NCBI GenBank assembly: GCA_028276475.1
Contig: JAPYWH010000004.1
Coordinates: forward strand, 1-64,000
Direction of reading: 5' to 3'
Length of the DNA: 64,000 bases
From: Thermocrinis sp.
GTDB lineage: Bacteria > Aquificota > Aquificia > Aquificales > Aquificaceae
Made by a program: the position numbers and the translations under genes. The notes below the pieces were generated by a model that ran no database searches, was not told where the DNA came from, and was given only the letters and a program-made list of their open reading frames with translations. Positions within the stretch are counted from its first letter, which is position 1; the number at the start of each line of letters is the position of its first letter. Positions 57,105 through 64,000 of this stretch are shown here, piece after piece.

Positions 57105-57955
57105 TGGTCTTAGGCTTAGCTATACTTTTTACCTATTTAGTAATGATCTGGGGAGGAGTAGTAAGGAGCACGGACTCGGGTCTGGCGTGCCCCAGTTGGC
57201 CCCTCTGCTACGGAGACCTCAGCCCACCCAAAGAGACTTCAGCCAAGCTGGAAATGGGACACAGAACGGTCAGTAGCCTTGCGGGGCTCTTTGTGCTCTT
57301 GACCTTCATCTATGTTTGGAAGCGTTTTAAAGGATTGCCTAGACTTACCTCTGCCCTGGCTTTGCTTTTTACTGTGAGCGCTGCCTTTACGGGCATGAAG
57401 ATGATAAAATCGGAGGCTCCCAACCTTAAGTATGTTAGTCATATGCTCTTGGAATCCTTTCACATATACGAGTCCATGCTCATCCTGGGCTTCCTTGTGC
57501 TAACTTACAGGTTCATTCAAAAAGACAAGCCTACTGGTGATGGTATTCCCCTTTGGGCTTACGCCTTTGCCCTTGCCACCATGATCACGGGTGTGTTAGT
57601 TAGGTATACGGGCTCCGGCGAAGCTTGCGGTCATGAGTGGCCCACATGTGCAGGTGCCCTTATCCCAGACCTTTCTAACTGGCAAGTTGCCCTGCAGTTT
57701 ATTCATAGGAACATTTCTTACTTAACCTGGTTGGCTTTCTTGCTTTACTTGGTAGTTTCAAGGAGTCGGCTGGCACTCTACACCTTTGCCCTGATAAACC
57801 TTCAGTTTGTATCTGCCATCTCCATGGTGGTTAGTGGTTTCTTCCTTCCTTTGGTTTTTCTTGACGTCGCCTCCGGCTTTTTCCTCTTTACCTGGCTAAC
57901 CTATCACCTAAAGTTAGGAGAACCACAACCAAGCTTGAGGACCGTATGGCAGTAA
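57065..57955 (+). CDS. ctaA: haem A synthase (COX15/CtaA family)
   Basis: An 8-helix membrane protein of about 296 residues. WGGVVRSTDSGLACPSWPLCYGDLSPP holds the conserved Cys pair region, EMGHRTVSSLAG the haem-binding His, and a second set appears as VRYTGSGEACGHEWPTCAG and FIHRNISYLTWL. It converts haem O to haem A. ATGs at 57065 and 57098 are both possible because of the 33-bp repeat. It overlaps ctaB by 10 bases. Confidence 0.9.
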   Translation: MRHALRYNFRAMRLVLGLAILFTYLVMIWGGVVRSTDSGLACPSWPLCYGDLSPPKETSAKLEMGHRTVSSLAGLFVLLTFIYVWKRFKGLPRLTSALALLFTVSAAFTGMKMIKSEAPNLKYVSHMLLESFHIYESMLILGFLVLTYRFIQKDKPTGDGIPLWAYAFALATMITGVLVRYTGSGEACGHEWPTCAGALIPDLSNWQVALQFIHRNISYLTWLAFLLYLVVSRSRLALYTFALINLQFVSAISMVVSGFFLPLVFLDVASGFFLFTWLTYHLKLGEPQPSLRTVWQ

Positions 57956-58824
57956 AGACCTTAGTAAAGATGGCTTCTCTTAAAGATTACATACTCCTTA
58001 CAAAGCCGGGTATTGTCCTTTTGGTGCTCATAACCACCCTAACGGGTATGTATTTTGCCCAGAGGGGTATGCCTCCGGCGGGGCTTGTTTTTTGGACTTT
58101 GCTTGGCACCGGCTTGGCTTCTGCGGGCTCTGCAGTTCTGAACCAATACTTTGATAGAGACATTGACGCCCTGATGGAACGCACCAGGTCAAGACCCCTT
58201 CCCCTTGGCAGTGTGGCACCATCCCACGCCTTTTGGTTCGGAGTATCTCTACTTTCCCTCTCCTTCCTGATTATGTTCTTCTTTACAAACCCTATAGCCA
58301 CCTTCTTTACCGCCTTGGCGTCTTTTTTTTATGTTTCTGTATACACCCTTAGCCTTAAAAGAAAAAGCCCCTTGGCTACGGAGGTAGGGGGTGTCTCCGG
58401 TGCCATGCCCCCGGTTATAGGCTATACTGCGGTTGCTGGAAGCCTGAGCCTTGAACCTCTCATCCTCTTTTTGATCATGTTCATATGGCAACCTCCCCAC
58501 TTTTGGGTTCTGGCTATAAAGTACGCCCAAGATTACAAAGTGGCGGGTATTCCTACAATGCCTGTTGTGAGAGGCATAGAGCATACAAAGGTTAGGACCC
58601 TTCTATACACCGCTGGGCTTTTGCCAGTAAGCCTTCTGCCCTACTTTTACGGAATGGCTGGTGAAATATACTTTTTGTCCGCATCCCTGCTGAGCTTGGT
58701 TTATTTAACCCTAACCTTAAGGTTTGTTTTTTCAAAGGAGCCAAAGGGTGGATTTTTGTTTTTCTACTCAATCCTATACTTAGCCCTTCTATTTACCGTC
58801 ATGGTCTTTGATATGAGGAGATAG
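57946..58824 (+). CDS. ctaB: protohaem IX farnesyltransferase (haem O synthase)
   Basis: A 292-residue UbiA-family membrane protein with nine helices. NQYFDRDIDALMERTRSRPLPLG binds farnesyl diphosphate through Mg; the second motif region is VAGIPTMPVVRG. It farnesylates haem B. ctaA-ctaB together prepare haem A for an aa3/ba3-type terminal oxidase, not in the window. Confidence 0.92.
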   Translation: MAVKTLVKMASLKDYILLTKPGIVLLVLITTLTGMYFAQRGMPPAGLVFWTLLGTGLASAGSAVLNQYFDRDIDALMERTRSRPLPLGSVAPSHAFWFGVSLLSLSFLIMFFFTNPIATFFTALASFFYVSVYTLSLKRKSPLATEVGGVSGAMPPVIGYTAVAGSLSLEPLILFLIMFIWQPPHFWVLAIKYAQDYKVAGIPTMPVVRGIEHTKVRTLLYTAGLLPVSLLPYFYGMAGEIYFLSASLLSLVYLTLTLRFVFSKEPKGGFLFFYSILYLALLFTVMVFDMRR

Positions 58825-58826
58825 TG

Positions 58827-60104
58827 ATGGAAAGATCGCTCTTTTTACTTTCTATTGTCTCTTTGGGTCTTGGTGGTCTTTTGGCTTTTTTGGTGGCGCT
58901 GGCGCGCACGCCAATTCTTTATAAACTCTTCCCTCCCGGATACTTTTACCATGCCTTGGTGGGACATGTGGATTTGGCTATTGTGGTCTTTTTGCTCACC
59001 TTTACCATGCTCCTTTGGAACAGATTTATGCCAAAGAGGGATTCTATTAGCTTTTATCTTGTCCTTTTGGGCTTCTTGGGTATAGCCCTTATTTCCTTCT
59101 CCGGCAAGGGCACCGCAGTCTCCAACAATTACCTTCCTACCATAGACCATCCCCTCTTTTTTGCAGGTGCTATACTTTTCTTTTCTGGCTTTTGGCTTGC
59201 GAGCCTTGTTAGGCTTGATTTAGCGGTAAAGAACTTATTCTCCAAGGACCCAATTATGAACAGCTTGAGCACAAGCATAGTCTTAGCCCTTATGATGCTT
59301 TTGGCAACCTTAACCTCCGCACCAAAGACGGGCAGTCATTCGGAGCTTTACCTCTTCTACGAAAGGCTCTATTGGGCACCTGGGCACATCCATCAGTTTT
59401 TGAACGGTGCGGTTTTGCTCTTTGCGTGGTATTTCTTAGCTAAACTCTTGGGAGCTGGGCACGGGTTAAAACTCTTGAGATATGCGAACCTTTCCTTTAT
59501 TTTCTTTTCAGTGCTTTTGGTGTTGGTGCCTGTAATCTTTGAGGACCCCGTCTCAAGGTCTGCAAAGGTTTTCACTGAGATATCCTACGCCATAGGACTT
59601 GGCATTCCTATCTTTTTACACGCCTTTAACATCCTAAGAAGACCCGTCTTTAACTATTCTGTTTATTCCATTACTCTTTGGCTTTCTATGCTCCTTTACT
59701 TTCTTGGAATTTTTATCGCTTACGCGGGATTGAAGTCAGACCTTAGGGTTCCCGCCCACTATCACGGTGCGGTAACTAGCCTAACCTTAGCCCTCATGGG
59801 CATTTCCTACTATTTGGTAAAGGAGTATGGCTGGATAAGGGATTTTCCAAAGACCGCAAGGTTTCAGCTTTTTATGTATGGGTTTGGTATGGTGCTCTTT
59901 ATTCTGGGACTTTACTTTGCGGGCTTTAAGGGTGCCCCAAGGAAGACCTACGGCACAGGCTTTACCGATGACCCCTTTGTGCTCTTGTCCCTGGGGTTGA
60001 TGATGGTGGGCACTGTGTTTGCAGTCATCGGTGGCGTTGTCTTTGTTATCTCTATGCTAAGGATCAGCCTTAAGGGTAGATATGCCAGTATTTCTGCTAA
60101 CTAA
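58827..60104 (+). CDS. haem-copper oxidase subunit I-like integral membrane protein
   Basis: A ~425-residue protein with about twelve hydrophobic helices. His-bearing segments are YHALVGHVDLAI, YWAPGHIHQFLNG and VPAHYHGAVTSLTLALMG, which sit where helices II, VI and X of oxidase subunit I have His ligands. The double His of helix VII that binds CuB is not seen. It may be a divergent oxidase or nitric-oxide-reductase-like relative, or an assembly or haem protein. The ATG at 58827 follows the ctaB stop by two bases, so it belongs to the haem A operon. Confidence 0.65.
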   Translation: MERSLFLLSIVSLGLGGLLAFLVALARTPILYKLFPPGYFYHALVGHVDLAIVVFLLTFTMLLWNRFMPKRDSISFYLVLLGFLGIALISFSGKGTAVSNNYLPTIDHPLFFAGAILFFSGFWLASLVRLDLAVKNLFSKDPIMNSLSTSIVLALMMLLATLTSAPKTGSHSELYLFYERLYWAPGHIHQFLNGAVLLFAWYFLAKLLGAGHGLKLLRYANLSFIFFSVLLVLVPVIFEDPVSRSAKVFTEISYAIGLGIPIFLHAFNILRRPVFNYSVYSITLWLSMLLYFLGIFIAYAGLKSDLRVPAHYHGAVTSLTLALMGISYYLVKEYGWIRDFPKTARFQLFMYGFGMVLFILGLYFAGFKGAPRKTYGTGFTDDPFVLLSLGLMMVGTVFAVIGGVVFVISMLRISLKGRYASISAN

Positions 60105-60852
60105 CGACGATGGATACTTTTCTGAGGGTATAAGGTCCCTGAGGGAAGAGCTAAAGAGTCTTGGAAGGGTTATAACGATTGCCCCTGATAGAAATCTCAG
60201 CGGTGTGGGACACTCTTTGACCTTCAGCATGCCCTTGAGGATCAGGAGGGTAGATGAGGACTTTTGGACGGTTATAGGAGGAACTCCCGCAGACTGTGTG
60301 CATTTGGGCTATTATGTTATGCTTGAGGGAAAAAAGCCAGACATGGTATGCTCGGGTATAAACGAGGGTCCCAACTTGGGCGAGGACATAACCTACTCGG
60401 GCACTGTCTCCGGTGCCATGGAGGGCAGAATTCTCGGAATACCCTCCGTAGCCTTCTCCGCCTTTGGAGGAGAGAGTAAGAATTTTTCAGAGATTGCAAG
60501 GGTGGCAAAAAAGGTGGTTATAGAGGTTTTAGAAAAGGGCATGCCTGAGGACACCTACTTGAACGTGAATATTCCCGATTTGCCCCAAGACCAAATAAAG
60601 GGCTTTTTGATCACCAAGCAGGGCAGGAGGGCATACAAAGAGAAAGTTTTAAAACTCCTTGACCCGGGCAAAAAGCCCCTTTACTGGATCACCGCCACTG
60701 AGTTTGGATGGCACTTGGAGGAGGGCACCGACTACTGGGCTGTTTATCACCGCTACGTGTCCATAACACCCTTGCAACTGGACTTAACCAACTACAGGGC
60801 TATGGAGATCCTTAAAAAGCGTTTAAAATTTACTACAGAGGTGGAAAAATGA
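60082..60852 (+). CDS. surE: 5'/3'-nucleotidase SurE
   Basis: A 256-residue phosphatase. The N-terminal LLTNDDGYFSEGI, APDRNLSGVGHSLTF, the GTPADCVHLG and SGINEGPNLGEDITYSGTVSGAMEG motifs are complete. It dephosphorylates nucleoside 5'/3'-monophosphates. It begins 23 bases before the end of the preceding gene. Confidence 0.95.
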   Translation: MPVFLLTNDDGYFSEGIRSLREELKSLGRVITIAPDRNLSGVGHSLTFSMPLRIRRVDEDFWTVIGGTPADCVHLGYYVMLEGKKPDMVCSGINEGPNLGEDITYSGTVSGAMEGRILGIPSVAFSAFGGESKNFSEIARVAKKVVIEVLEKGMPEDTYLNVNIPDLPQDQIKGFLITKQGRRAYKEKVLKLLDPGKKPLYWITATEFGWHLEEGTDYWAVYHRYVSITPLQLDLTNYRAMEILKKRLKFTTEVEK

Positions 60853-61412
60853 GTGATACGGTGGGTGGAAAGAATGAGTTGTCTGCCATAAAGGCACCGC
60901 TGCTTAGGGAAGTAAAGAAAGGAGAGACAAGGAGACACATAATATCTGTGCTCGTGCGCAATGAACTTGGAGTTCTCGCCCGTATTGCAACACTCATAGC
61001 AGGTAAGGGATACAACATAGAGGGATTGTCGGTGGGAGAGACCCACGAGAAAGGTTTTTCTTTGATGACCATAGAGGTAATAGGGGACGATGTGGTAATA
61101 GAGCAGGTGGTAAAACAGTTAAGAAAGCTCATAGATACCATAAAGGTTAGGGACCTGACAGACAGCCCCCATGTGGAAAGGGAGCTTGCCCTGATAAAGG
61201 TATATACCGCCACCCCAAGGGCAAGGGATGAGGTTCTTAGACTTACAGAGATCTTTAGGGGTAAGATCGTGGACGTCTCTCCAGATACCTACACGGTGGA
61301 GATCACGGGGGACGAGGACAAAATAAGTGCCTTTGTAGAACTGGTCAGACCCTTTGGCATAAAGGAGATGGCAAGGACTGGAAAAGTTGCCCTGGAGAGG
61401 GAAGGTGTTTAG
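60849..61412 (+). CDS. ilvH: acetolactate synthase small (regulatory) subunit
   Basis: A 187-residue protein. The ACT domain at the start (HIISVLVRNELGVLARIATLIAGKGYNIEGLSVG) binds valine; the second ACT-like domain ends VRPFGIKEMARTGKVAL. It activates and feedback-inhibits the IlvB subunit, which is not here. It overlaps surE by 4 bases. Confidence 0.94.
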   Translation: MSDTVGGKNELSAIKAPLLREVKKGETRRHIISVLVRNELGVLARIATLIAGKGYNIEGLSVGETHEKGFSLMTIEVIGDDVVIEQVVKQLRKLIDTIKVRDLTDSPHVERELALIKVYTATPRARDEVLRLTEIFRGKIVDVSPDTYTVEITGDEDKISAFVELVRPFGIKEMARTGKVALEREGV

Positions 61413-61413
61413 G

Positions 61414-61911
61414 GTGATCTTTGAGAACTTTTATCTTAACAAAGAGCTTTTTTATCTCATAAACCATAATAGACATCCCCTTTTGGATGCGTTCTTTTCC
61501 AAATTCTACCTTTTGGGCAAGGGTTGGGTTTTAATCCCGATCTTTATCGGCTTGTTTATTTTTCAAAAGTCAAGCCTTAAGTTGTTTTTATACACCATGG
61601 GCATATCCACCATCCTGGTGGAGGTTTTAAAGCGCCTCACCAAACAACCAAGACCCGCAACCCTTTTAGAGGATGTTTATCTTTTGGAGCCTTTGCACCT
61701 GAGCTCCTTCCCCTCGGGAGATAGTGCGATGGCTTTTGCCTTGGCTAGCTTTTTCCTCTGGCTCAATCCAAAGGTGGGTTTTGTCTTTTTGGTCTATGCC
61801 CTTCTGATAGCCTACGGTAGAATATATTTGGGAGCACACTTTCCCCTTGATGTTTTTGCGGGAGCCCTCATAGGCATTTTCTCCTTCTTGCTTGCCCTAC
61901 GCCTTGCATAA
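61414..61911 (+). CDS. PAP2-superfamily lipid phosphatase-like membrane protein
   Basis: A protein of about 166-174 residues with five or six hydrophobic helices. The motif set is KRLTKQPRP, FPSGDSAMAFAL and GRIYLGAHFPLD. The middle motif has Asp where PAP2 enzymes have His (PSGH), but the nucleophile His of the third motif remains. Undecaprenyl-diphosphate or lipid A phosphatase are possible roles. The start is uncertain; GTG at 61414 just after ilvH or GTG at 61405 fit. Confidence 0.75.
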   Translation: MIFENFYLNKELFYLINHNRHPLLDAFFSKFYLLGKGWVLIPIFIGLFIFQKSSLKLFLYTMGISTILVEVLKRLTKQPRPATLLEDVYLLEPLHLSSFPSGDSAMAFALASFFLWLNPKVGFVFLVYALLIAYGRIYLGAHFPLDVFAGALIGIFSFLLALRLA

Positions 61912-61917
61912 AGGGTT

Positions 61918-63141
61918 ATGTGGTTTTTGGTTGGTCTCTTCTTTTTCATCTTTGGCAATTGGCTTTTGGGACTAACCTCTTTGGATGAGGGTAGAAACGC
62001 CTCAGTGGTTTTAAACATGCTAAGCTCCAAAGACTTTTTGGTGCCCTATTACAACTGTCAGGTGCGCTTTGAGAAGCCACCCATGCTTTACTATTTTGGA
62101 TTAGTCTTTGCCAAACCCTTTGGATTGAACGAGTTCTCTCTTAGGTTGGTCTCTGGGCTTTCTGCCTTTGGTGTGGGAATTTTCACATACCTTATGGCAA
62201 AGCTTTTCTTTGACAGGGAAACCGCCCTTAAGTCCTTTTTTGTGCTTGCTACGTTGCCCCACATGTGGGTGGAGTCAAGGGCTTTTGTCCCCGAGATGCT
62301 TCTTAACTTTTTTATGCTGGGAGGTCTTTACTTTTTCTTAACGAACAGAACCACCTTGGGCTGGCTCTTTTTAGCCTTTGCCTTTTTAACCAAAGGACCG
62401 GTGGGCATGTTTTTACCTCTGGGTGCCTACTTGATCCTCAGAAGAGATCTTGCATTTCTTCAATTAAGGGGCATCCTCCTTTTTCTGTTGGTGGGCGGAA
62501 GCTGGTATTATCTCATGCTCTATAACTTTGGCTGGGCATACTTTCAAAAGTTTTTCATTTATGAAAACATAATGAGATACACGGGGCAAGCTATCACCCA
62601 TCCCTATCCCTTTTATTACTATCTTATTGTGCTTGCCATTGCCTTCATTTTCTACCTTCCAACCATTCCAAAGCTCTTTAAAAAGGAGTCAAAAACTCTT
62701 CCCTTCTTGCTTTGGGCTGCGTTTGTGGTTGTTTTTTTCAGCCTTGCCAAAAACAAACTGCACCATTATATAATCTTTTCTTATCCTGCCCTCTCCATAG
62801 CCTTCGCCTACCAGCTTTCCATGGATTACATAAAGAAGGTTTTGGTGATAGCCACTGTCTTCCTCTTATGTTTAAGTGTGGGTGTGTATTTTTATGAAAA
62901 AAACCGGTTTCAAACAAAGGCACTGCCCTTTCTAAAGGATTTTGACGGACCCATATATTTCTACAGAGGGGCAGAGATATCCTCCATTCCCTTTTATTTG
63001 AAAAGATGCGTGCCGAAGACAGACCATATTCCCAATCACAGGGCAATGCTCGTAAGCAAAGAGGACATAAGGGAATGCAGGGAAATTTTGAGGGCAAGGG
63101 AGTTTGACGGCAACTACAGACTTTACATGTGTGAGCCTTAG
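61918..63141 (+). CDS. GT39/ArnT-like glycosyltransferase, polytopic membrane protein
   Basis: A 407-residue protein with about ten hydrophobic segments. The first periplasmic loop has TSLDEGRNASVVLNML (catalytic Asp-Glu) and VRFEKPPMLYYF, typical for dolichyl-/undecaprenyl-phosphate-mannose-type transferases such as ArnT, and FLTKGPVGMFLPL. The small C-terminal part is soluble. It would transfer a sugar from a lipid carrier to lipid A or proteins. It overlaps convergent frr by 4 bases. Confidence 0.82.
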   Translation: MWFLVGLFFFIFGNWLLGLTSLDEGRNASVVLNMLSSKDFLVPYYNCQVRFEKPPMLYYFGLVFAKPFGLNEFSLRLVSGLSAFGVGIFTYLMAKLFFDRETALKSFFVLATLPHMWVESRAFVPEMLLNFFMLGGLYFFLTNRTTLGWLFLAFAFLTKGPVGMFLPLGAYLILRRDLAFLQLRGILLFLLVGGSWYYLMLYNFGWAYFQKFFIYENIMRYTGQAITHPYPFYYYLIVLAIAFIFYLPTIPKLFKKESKTLPFLLWAAFVVVFFSLAKNKLHHYIIFSYPALSIAFAYQLSMDYIKKVLVIATVFLLCLSVGVYFYEKNRFQTKALPFLKDFDGPIYFYRGAEISSIPFYLKRCVPKTDHIPNHRAMLVSKEDIRECREILRAREFDGNYRLYMCEP

Positions 63142-63680
63142 CCAAGGATCTCCTTTTCTTTGGCTTCCGTTAACTGGTTTATTTCCTCAATGTATTTGTC
63201 TGTTAGCTTTTGGAGTCTTTCTAAAGCCCTCTTTATCTCGTCCTCGGAAATGCCCTCCTGATCCTCTATTAGTTCCTTTGCGTCCCTCCTTATGTTTCTA
63301 ACCGCCACCCTTGCTTCTTCTGCCATCTTATGAAGCATGCGCACTAATTCTCTTCTTCTCTCCTCCGTTAGAGGTGGTAGAGTTAGCCTTAGGACGTTTC
63401 CTTGCTTTTGGGGTGTTAGGTTTAGGTTTTCTATTATAGCCTTCTCCACAAGCTCCACCGCTCCCTTGTCCCAAACCTGCAGGACTATTTGGTTTGCCTC
63501 CGGGACGCTTACGGAAGCCAACTGTTTTATAGGGACCTTTGAGCCGTAATAATCTACCTTGATCTCTTCAACTAAAGCGGTGCTCGCCCTTCCTGTCCTC
63601 AAGCCAGCTATCTCGTTCTTGAAATACTGAACCGCCTTTTTCATATCCTCTTCTGTGCTTTTGAAAATCTCCTCCATCAT
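63138..63680 (-). CDS. frr: ribosome recycling factor
   Basis: A 180-residue protein that with EF-G splits post-termination ribosomes. LRTGRASTALVEEIKVDYYGSKVPIKQLASVSVPE and LTEERRRELVRMLHKMAEEARVAVRNIRRDA are diagnostic. It is transcribed from a short gap facing the ferredoxin gene. Confidence 0.95.
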   Translation of the reverse strand: MMEEIFKSTEEDMKKAVQYFKNEIAGLRTGRASTALVEEIKVDYYGSKVPIKQLASVSVPEANQIVLQVWDKGAVELVEKAIIENLNLTPQKQGNVLRLTLPPLTEERRRELVRMLHKMAEEARVAVRNIRRDAKELIEDQEGISEDEIKRALERLQKLTDKYIEEINQLTEAKEKEILG

Positions 63681-63751
63681 GTTTAATGATTATAGCATTT
63701 TTCTTGATGGTAATCATCCACGCCCTACTAAAATGGGTATAAAATTTCCCT

Positions 63752-64000
63752 ATGGCTAAGGTGAAGATCAACGGGAAGACCTTTGAGATTCCACCGGGTG
63801 TTAGGTTTGGAGAACTGCACCATGAGATAGAAAAGGCAGGCGTGGAGTTTGGATGCACCGACGGACAGTGTGGTGTGTGCGTCTGCACTGTAAAGAAGGG
63901 TTTGGAATGCCTTGCGGAACCCTCAGACACGGAGGAGGAAACTCTCTGGAGGATCGGCGAATACGAGGAGAGCAGAAGGCTAATCTGTCAGTTGGTGATA
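63752..64000 (+). CDS. 2Fe-2S ferredoxin domain protein, 3' end outside window
   Basis: A plant-type ferredoxin start from ATG at 63752: AKVKINGKTFEIPPGVRFGEL, then FGCTDGQCGVCVCTVKKG-LEC with the cluster cysteines (spacing slightly unusual, CGVCVC). The visible 83 residues run to the window edge without a stop. Could be a small ferredoxin or the N-terminal domain of a larger protein such as fumarate reductase iron-sulfur or a xanthine-dehydrogenase-like subunit. Confidence 0.8.
   Translation, partial: MAKVKINGKTFEIPPGVRFGELHHEIEKAGVEFGCTDGQCGVCVCTVKKGLECLAEPSDTEEETLWRIGEYEESRRLICQLVI

Overview
The window looks like a chromosomal segment of a thermophilic hydrogen-oxidising bacterium of the Aquificaceae (Hydrogenobacter/Thermocrinis type). 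This is inferred from recognisable families only: a citryl-CoA lyase of the two-step reductive TCA cycle, a superoxide dismutase that closely resembles what I remember of the Aquifex iron enzyme, 2-oxoacid:ferredoxin oxidoreductase subunits, LL-diaminopimelate aminotransferase, LPS genes (kdsB, lpxB) and flagellar genes. Gene packing is extreme: most neighbours overlap by 1-45 bases, including convergent pairs.

Layout. 1-7.6 kb: end of a DUF3883 helicase, a DUF1156 DNA methylase and a DUF499 ATPase, a probable anti-phage gene set. The methylase gene is split by a 1.9-kb array of four tandem antisense genes for coiled-coil, membrane-anchored proteins. 7.6-12.2 kb: kdsB, a NifS-like protein that lacks its PLP lysine, an Mrp ATPase, an exonuclease and a polyprenyl diphosphate synthase. 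12.2-23.3 kb: a broken gene tail, two copies of a MITE-like element, a third small inverted-repeat element, a PpiD-like chaperone, citryl-CoA lyase, SOD, THEP1, an FNR-like flavoprotein, dapL, a CBS/sensor protein, an AT-richer cytochrome c peroxidase, trpA and nadE. 23.3-30.2 kb: motAB, then a minus-strand operon prfB-lptE-like-DUF302-DUF302-ribD-fmt-degT in which a 444-bp unit is tandemly duplicated. 30.3-36.9 kb: a frameshifted secreted SCP2-like gene, fumarase beta/trxB/deoC, tRNA-Phe, then an overlapping run of radical SAM protein, CDF-NifX fusion transporter, tsaE and an encapsulin shell gene, and a TetR regulator. 36.9-46.7 kb: minus-strand run fabG-tgt-TPR protein-flgB-flgC-fliE-fliF-fliM-polX, a YmdB-like phosphoesterase and tRNA-Leu. 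46.7-53.8 kb: hfq-hflX-purA, an AT-rich type II restriction-modification pair, rluD, lpxB. 53.8-64 kb: a three-subunit 2-oxoacid:ferredoxin oxidoreductase, a PTPS-III-like pterin enzyme, ctaA-ctaB plus a haem-copper-oxidase-like membrane protein, surE, ilvH, PAP2 phosphatase, GT39 glycosyltransferase, frr and a 2Fe-2S ferredoxin running off the end.

The observations I rate highest are the coiled-coil array inside the defence methylase, the NifS-like protein with several PLP-site residues replaced beside an Mrp with an incomplete CxxC, the encapsulin operon that contains a CDF-NifX fusion but no visible cargo enzyme, and the traces of small mobile elements and tandem duplications. No rRNA, CRISPR array or complete transposase gene was seen. 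All family names are from recognition of motifs by eye; no database search was run.
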